Source of the DNA: an uncultured Helicobacteraceae bacterium | GTDB taxonomy: Bacteria > Campylobacterota > Campylobacteria > Campylobacterales > Helicobacteraceae | Length of the DNA: 16,595 bases | Reading direction: 5' to 3' | Assembly: GCA_910578285.1 (NCBI GenBank) | Contig: CAJTQL010000011.1 | Location: 63,077 to 79,671, forward strand | Shown: one piece after another, positions 13,640 to 16,595 of the stretch | Layout: the number at the start of each line of letters is the position of its first letter | Numbering within the stretch: position 1 is the stretch's first letter | Translations under genes and position numbers: made by a program | Notes under the pieces: generated by a model | Database searches by the model: none | What the model saw: the letters and a program-made list of their open reading frames with translations, nothing else | What the model was told of the DNA's origin: nothing

Positions 13640-14944
13640 ATGCCCTATCTCCTATTTTCTATAATGATGATTCTTATCTACATACGTCCATTGCAGATTC
13701 CTGCTTGGCTCATCAGCACTTTTGGTGCGCTTGTTGCCTTTTTATGTGGAATCGTGGATATCGATGCTATCGTTTTTGTATGGGCGATGGTTTGGGATTC
13801 CACATTGGTTTTGGTTGGGCTCATTGTCCTCACACTCACCTTGGAACGTCTTTTGTTTTTCGAGTTTCTCGCTCATTGGATTCTTGTTTTTGCCAGCACT
13901 TCTGTCTTGGAGAATGGACAACAAGGCTTTTATTGCAAAACTTGGAAGCTTTTTATTTTTCTTATCTTTTTTGGGGCTTTTCTTGCAACATTTTTTGCAA
14001 ATGATGGCGCGATTCTTGTCCTCACCCCTCTTATGTTTGCAGTTTTTTCGCAGCAAAAAGAGGGTGATAATGCGATTTTGCTCATCTTTTTACTCTGCAT
14101 GGCATTTATTAGCGATTTTGCTTCTAATCTTTTTGTCATCTCGAATCTGACAAATATCCTTACAGCCTCATTTTTTGCTATTCCATTTCTCGATTTCCTA
14201 AAATATATGGCCTTGCCGCAGATTTTTGCTATTTGCTCATCGCTTGCTATCTTTTGGCTTTTTTATGGCAGAAAATTGCCCAAGACTTTGGTTGTATCAA
14301 AAGATTTTAAGAATAAATCTCTAAGTACATTTGGAATCTGTTTTTGTTTTTCTCTGCTTGCGCTTTTGCCACTATGTGCGGCATTTGGCGCATATTTTAG
14401 GATACCACTCTGCATTTTTGTGGGGCTTTGTGCGGCTTTGGCGCTTGGTTATGGAATGAAGCTAGGCAGAATCAAACCATTTAAGCTGCTCAAATCTTCC
14501 CCATTTAGCGTAGTGCCCTTTAGTCTTGGTTTATTTATTGTTGTGTTTGGTCTCAAAAATGCTGGATTATTAGAAGTTTTGGAAACAGGAGCTAACAAGA
14601 TTCTTGAACAAGGTACATTGTTGAGTCTTTTTGGTATTGGATTCCTAAGCGCATTTGGTAGTAGTCTCATCAACAATCTCCCTATGGTCATGCTTGGCGA
14701 TTTGACTCTGAAAAGCATTGACAATCTCCATTTGGTTTTTGCGCATCTGCTCGGCTGCAATATCGGCTCAAAGCTCACGCCAATCGGTTCGCTCGCCACA
14801 CTTTTATGGCTTGCGAGTCTCAAAAGATATGGAATCTCTATCCCGCTGCACACATATCTCTATATCGCATTTTGCTGGACAATCTTCGTCCTTTTCTGTG
14901 CTATTTTGGGGTTATATCTTGGGATTCTTATCGAATTAAACTAA
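13640..14944 (+). CDS. arsB: ArsB-family inner-membrane anion transporter
   Basis: The 434-residue protein is almost entirely hydrophobic, with about 10-12 membrane helices, and matches ArsB of E. coli in length (429). Two signature blocks support the family: FFANDGAILVLTP at about 118-130, and GCNIGSKLTPIGSLATLLWL near the C-terminus (about 371-391). LINNLPMVML lies between them. ArsB extrudes arsenite or antimonite; the family belongs to the wider ion transporter group that includes NhaD and CitM, so the substrate is not certain. No arsR regulator or arsC reductase is present nearby. The upstream neighbour is an unrelated coiled-coil protein. The ATG at 13640 has AGGA 8 nt upstream. Codons here are more T-rich than in the upstream gene, as expected for a membrane protein. 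Confidence 0.85.
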   Translation: MPYLLFSIMMILIYIRPLQIPAWLISTFGALVAFLCGIVDIDAIVFVWAMVWDSTLVLVGLIVLTLTLERLLFFEFLAHWILVFASTSVLENGQQGFYCKTWKLFIFLIFFGAFLATFFANDGAILVLTPLMFAVFSQQKEGDNAILLIFLLCMAFISDFASNLFVISNLTNILTASFFAIPFLDFLKYMALPQIFAICSSLAIFWLFYGRKLPKTLVVSKDFKNKSLSTFGICFCFSLLALLPLCAAFGAYFRIPLCIFVGLCAALALGYGMKLGRIKPFKLLKSSPFSVVPFSLGLFIVVFGLKNAGLLEVLETGANKILEQGTLLSLFGIGFLSAFGSSLINNLPMVMLGDLTLKSIDNLHLVFAHLLGCNIGSKLTPIGSLATLLWLASLKRYGISIPLHTYLYIAFCWTIFVLFCAILGLYLGILIELN

Positions 14945-14963
14945 TGGAAGTTTCCAAATATCG

Positions 14964-15167
14964 ATGCGAATAAAGTTTGAAAATAATGCAAAAAAATTTT
15001 TAAATTTATAAATGAATATAGATATAAATTATAAAATATATCAAGAAGATTAAGCACAAGAGATATGGGAGAATTCTTATCTGGAGATTTAAAAAAGTAT
15101 TGGCGATACCGCTTATTTGCAAGATAAAGATGATGACTTGTTGATTATTATTTATATCGCTCATTAA
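14964..15167 (+). pseudogene. Decayed RelE/ParE-type toxin gene
   Basis: Pieces of a RelE/ParE-family mRNA interferase can be read across several frames. An ATG at 14964 opens MRIKFENNAKKFLNL and stops at 15009. A second frame from 15041 gives SRRLSTRDMGEFLSGDLKKY then WRYR, the well-known LSGxLKxYWRYR core, and stops after LFAR. A third short piece reads ICKIK, and a fourth reads DDDLLIIIYIAH and stops at 15165. Between WRYR and ICKIK the usual GDYR segment is missing. Further single-base losses explain the later frame changes. The gene lacks about a third of a normal toxin and cannot be functional. No partner antitoxin is intact beside it. Confidence 0.75.
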
Positions 15168-15200
15168 ATTAAAATCTTTTTATGCTTAAATAAGAATTTC

Positions 15201-15941
15201 CTATTCTTTTTCTTTGCGTCTATTGTAACGTTCTAGTAATGTCTTAGTGTTCTCATGTCGTGCTTTTTTACGCTCAAATTGCTCAAGAATCTGTTCTGTT
15301 TTTTTGTTACTTTTACGATTCGCATCATGAATGAGCTTGTCGCGTAGATTCCGCAATATCTTGATTTCTTCTGCAACATCAATTGTCAAATCGTCAATAT
15401 CTTTTATTTTTACCTTTGGGCGTTTTGGACTTGGGCTAGGTACAAGAGGTATTTCAGATAACTCCTGTTGTAAACTTTTACCCACAGCACTTGAAAAAGA
15501 ATCCTCATATCCTAAGCGCACAACAATTTCAGCAATCAGCCTCTCTGCTTCTTGCGCTTGTGTGCCCACAAATTGAATATGTGTTGAATTGATTTCATAA
15601 TCTTGCAAATGAATCTCCACCACTCCATAGATACGATTCTTACGTAGAGTTGTCCGAATCTGCGCGCGTAAAGATTCGATTGTTTCAGGTTCAATAATCA
15701 GTTTTCTTGCCCAAATATTTGCCGTTTGCACATCACCCAATTGTTTGAGCGCAGCAAGAAATTGTGTTCGGAGGTTTTTTGCTCCCGTATAGGTTTTATT
15801 GGGGTTTTTGCGCTTACGCACGACACCAATACTCAATTGTTCAAAATAGGCTTCTTTTTCAGGATTATCAAGAACAATCGTTGCATATTCTGCCTCACGA
15901 AAGAATGAGACAGAAATATTATTACGTGCGCGTTGAAGCAT
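15201..15941 (-). CDS. Unknown basic protein of an accessory region
   Basis: I do not recognise this 246-residue protein. It has no signal peptide or membrane segment. The N-terminal part (about 1-85) is basic and contains GVVRKRKNPNKTYTGAKNLR. A middle section (about 95-155) has alternating beta and helix character, including YGVVEIHLQDYEINSTHIQF and an AQEAERLI helix. A proline-rich linker (PSPSPKRPK, about 178-187) leads to a strongly charged helical tail that ends RRKEKE and may be a coiled coil. The ATG at 15941 has AAAAAGG 7 nt upstream and an extended -10 about 75 nt upstream. It stands alone in AT-rich DNA, next to a toxin remnant, so acquisition by transfer is plausible. Basic tails of this kind suit nucleic-acid binding, but that is only a guess. 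Confidence 0.7.
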   Translation of the reverse strand: MLQRARNNISVSFFREAEYATIVLDNPEKEAYFEQLSIGVVRKRKNPNKTYTGAKNLRTQFLAALKQLGDVQTANIWARKLIIEPETIESLRAQIRTTLRKNRIYGVVEIHLQDYEINSTHIQFVGTQAQEAERLIAEIVVRLGYEDSFSSAVGKSLQQELSEIPLVPSPSPKRPKVKIKDIDDLTIDVAEEIKILRNLRDKLIHDANRKSNKKTEQILEQFERKKARHENTKTLLERYNRRKEKE

Positions 15942-16015
15942 GGAAAGCCTTTTTGATGCTCTGATTGTGTGCTAGACATTGAACTTTTGTTTGAAAGCAA
16001 TTAGAATCAGATGTC

Positions 16016-16021
16016 ATTATA
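16016..16021 (-). promoter_or_regulatory. Extended -10 promoter for the 15941 gene
   Basis: On the minus strand TGC-TATAAT is a perfect extended -10 (hexamer 16016-16021). The predicted start near 16009 gives a leader of about 68 nt. A -35 element is not evident, which is normal for Helicobacter. Confidence 0.6.
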
Positions 16022-16099
16022 GCATATTCTATGTAAAAAGCAGAGGAGAAATATTGATGAAAGTATTTTGCTAGCGAGAAAGCTAGAGTAGGAAATTGT

Positions 16100-16210
16100 A
16101 TGCCACAGATTAATGGAATAAAAGAGTTGAGAGGAACTTTAAAACTTATTTCTTATATTTTTATTAAAATAAATTTTTGCTATTATAAGCTGGATTTTTG
16201 CTCGTTATAA
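16100..16210 (+). pseudogene. Possible remnant of a Phd/YefM-type antitoxin (36 codons)
   Basis: An ATG at 16100, with AGGA 7 nt upstream, opens a frame beginning MPQINGIKELRGTLKLI. This resembles the N-terminus of Phd/YefM-type antitoxins, which often read MPxIxxIxxLRxT. After about 17 residues the similarity ends, and the frame continues through AT-rich sequence to a stop at 16208. If the resemblance is real, this is a truncated gene. It lies about 1 kb from the toxin remnant, so the two need not have been partners. It could be a chance short ORF. Confidence 0.3.
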
Positions 16211-16212
16211 TA
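16181..16212. repeat. AT-rich inverted repeat TATTATAA-N16-TTATAATA
   Basis: TATTATAA at 16181-16188 is repeated in inverted form at 16205-16212. It is framed by three copies of ATTTTTG (starting at about 16173, 16194 and 16219), giving a loose repeating unit of about 21-25 nt. A TATAAT hexamer at 16206-16211 lies within the right half. It could be a metal-regulator operator of the Fur/NikR style or chance AT-rich sequence. Confidence 0.35.
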
Positions 16213-16236
16213 AGGCAGATTTTTGTTAATTTTATC

Positions 16237-16260
16237 AATAATTATTGTCTAATAATTATT
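16237..16260. promoter_or_regulatory. Tandem AATAATTATT boxes, candidate Fur-like operator
   Basis: The 10-bp palindrome AATAATTATT occurs twice (16237-16246 and 16251-16260), separated by GTCT. The pattern is close to the TAATAATnATTATTA Fur consensus described for H. pylori. The boxes lie about 65 bp upstream of the short ORF at 16324. AT richness makes chance matches likely. Confidence 0.35.
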
Positions 16261-16323
16261 AAATAAGTATTTTATTATTTGTTTTTATGATAAGAAATTA
16301 CAGAATTAGGGAGGATAAAAAAG

Positions 16324-16344
16324 ATGAATAAGCATATTTCTTGA
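16324..16344 (+). pseudogene. Six-codon ORF with a strong ribosome binding site, possibly the start of a lost gene
   Basis: GGGAGG lies 9 nt before an ATG at 16324 that encodes only MNKHIS before TGA. Past the stop the same frame reads GIAIFYRLYLF and stops again, giving a weak signal-peptide look. This may be the stump of an exported-protein gene whose regulatory region survives upstream. A leader peptide or chance are equally possible. Confidence 0.2.
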
Positions 16345-16385
16345 GGAATAGCGATTTTTTATCGATTATACCTATTTTGACATTT

Positions 16386-16514
16386 TCAATTAGTGTTAAT
16401 TCGGTAGCGTAGATGAATAAGTGAGTTGGCTAAATGCTTAAGTTTGTGATACAAACAAATAGGACACTCCCACACCCCACCCACCTCAACCCACTCACTA
16501 TCCACAGCCAACAT
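16386..16514 (-). CDS. Short 42-residue ORF starting inside the left arm of the inverted repeat
   Basis: An ATG at 16514 opens MLAVDSEWVEVGGVWECPIC, followed by a basic and hydrophobic tail, and stops at 16386. A CPIC pair is present but no second metal-binding pair. No convincing ribosome binding site precedes it; the DNA upstream is a perfect palindrome. The first 11 codons are repeated in mirror orientation at the right edge of the window. It may be a truncated copy of a gene whose other copy begins at 16561. I do not recognise the protein. Confidence 0.3.
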   Translation of the reverse strand: MLAVDSEWVEVGGVWECPICLYHKLKHLANSLIHLRYRINTN

Positions 16515-16515
16515 C

Positions 16516-16539
16516 TACAAGCGGATTAATCCGCTTGTA
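16516..16539. repeat. 24-bp perfect palindrome (first inner hairpin)
   Basis: The half-site TACAAGCGGATT is followed directly by its exact reverse complement. It can form a 9-bp stem with a 6-nt loop, or bind a symmetric dimeric protein as duplex DNA. Confidence 0.95.
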
Positions 16540-16561
16540 TTGCGAGGATATATCCTCGCAA
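16540..16561. repeat. 22-bp perfect palindrome (second inner hairpin)
   Basis: The half-site TTGCGAGGATA is followed directly by its exact reverse complement. It differs in sequence from its neighbour, so the whole element is not symmetric about its centre. A GAGGA within it lies about 12 nt before the ATG at 16561. Confidence 0.95.
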
Positions 16562-16595
16562 TGATGTTGGCTGTGGATAGTGAGTGGGTTGAGGT
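16561..16595 (+). CDS. Start of an ORF running off the right edge (partial)
   Basis: The right arm of the inverted repeat opens with ATGATG and reads MMLAVDSEWVEV to the window end, mirroring the minus-strand ORF that starts at 16514. If the arms continue beyond the window, two divergent copies of the same gene start would face away from a shared palindromic centre. Only 11 full codons are visible and there is no well-spaced ribosome binding site. Confidence 0.25.
   Translation, partial: MMLAVDSEWVE

Larger units (their letters stand above)
15942..16595. other. AT-rich, mostly non-coding accessory stretch
   Basis: No normal-sized gene lies here. It contains the promoter of the 15941 gene, a 36-codon plus-strand ORF at 16100, AT-rich inverted repeats at 16181-16260, a six-codon ORF with a strong ribosome binding site at 16324, a 42-codon minus-strand ORF at 16386-16514, and the large palindromic element at the right edge. 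Base composition is much more AT-rich than the left part of the window until about 16460. Confidence 0.6.
16483..16595. repeat. 113-nt compound inverted repeat: 33-bp arms around two perfect palindromes (T-shaped fold)
   Basis: The left arm (16483-16515) and right arm (16563-16595) are perfect reverse complements over 33 bp. Between them lie two different, gapless perfect palindromes, 24 bp (16516-16539) and 22 bp (16540-16561), plus one unpaired T at 16562. As single-stranded DNA or RNA this gives a long stem topped by two short hairpins. The right arm reaches the last base of the window, so the true arm length may be greater. Confidence 0.95.

Noticed and set aside
13722..14150. Alternate-frame plus-strand ORF inside arsB
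   Set aside because: It is a hydrophobic shadow of the transporter gene without a start signal.
16483..16595. Palindromic end as a simple fold-back sequencing or amplification artefact
   Set aside because: A fold-back would mirror everything around one centre. Here the centre holds two different palindromes, which a fold-back cannot create. The arm repeat alone could still have broken the assembly.

Overview
The window looks like a chromosomal contig from a Helicobacter-type epsilonproteobacterium, probably an enterohepatic or gastric non-pylori species. The signs are a membrane-bound uptake [NiFe]-hydrogenase operon in the order hydA-hydB-hydC-hydD-hydE, a ybaB / PDZ-protein / ispA cluster known from Campylobacter and Helicobacter, a ribB gene carrying a decayed ribA half, promoters of the extended -10 (TGnTATAAT) type, and a poly-C contingency tract inside a gene start. 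The genus is inferred from gene content and order, not from a database match. Both ends look like natural assembly breakpoints: a homopolymer on the left and an inverted repeat on the right.

Left half, all on the minus strand. Reading in the transcribed direction from about 10.8 kb to 1: ribBA (RibBX type); hydA, hydB, hydC, hydD, hydE; then ybaB, a secreted PDZ protein, ispA, surE, tcdA, and the first 17 codons of a gene that runs into a poly-C tract at the window edge. Spacing is very tight, with many overlaps of 1 to 11 nt. A promoter inside the 3' end of hydE probably starts a second unit at ybaB. HydA and HydB form the periplasmic hydrogenase, HydC passes electrons to menaquinone, HydD trims HydB, and HydE is an accessory protein. 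The downstream unit is housekeeping: nucleoid protein, prenyl diphosphate synthesis, nucleotidase, and tRNA t6A modification.

Middle, 10.8-14.9 kb. A near-ideal promoter drives tRNA-Gln(TTG) and an initiator-type tRNA-Met on the plus strand, back to back with the ribBA promoter. A small exported protein of unknown function (minus) is followed by a divergent plus-strand pair: an unknown protein with a coiled-coil C-terminal half, and an ArsB-family membrane transporter.

Right end, 14.95-16.6 kb, is AT-rich accessory DNA. It holds a decayed RelE/ParE-type toxin gene, an unknown basic protein on the minus strand, and about 650 bp of mostly non-coding sequence with tiny ORFs, AT-rich operator-like repeats and a possible antitoxin fragment. 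It ends in a 113-nt element made of a 33-bp inverted repeat enclosing two different perfect palindromes. That element can fold into a T-shaped three-way junction, and each of its arms encodes the same N-terminal peptide start. It is the most unusual structure in the window.
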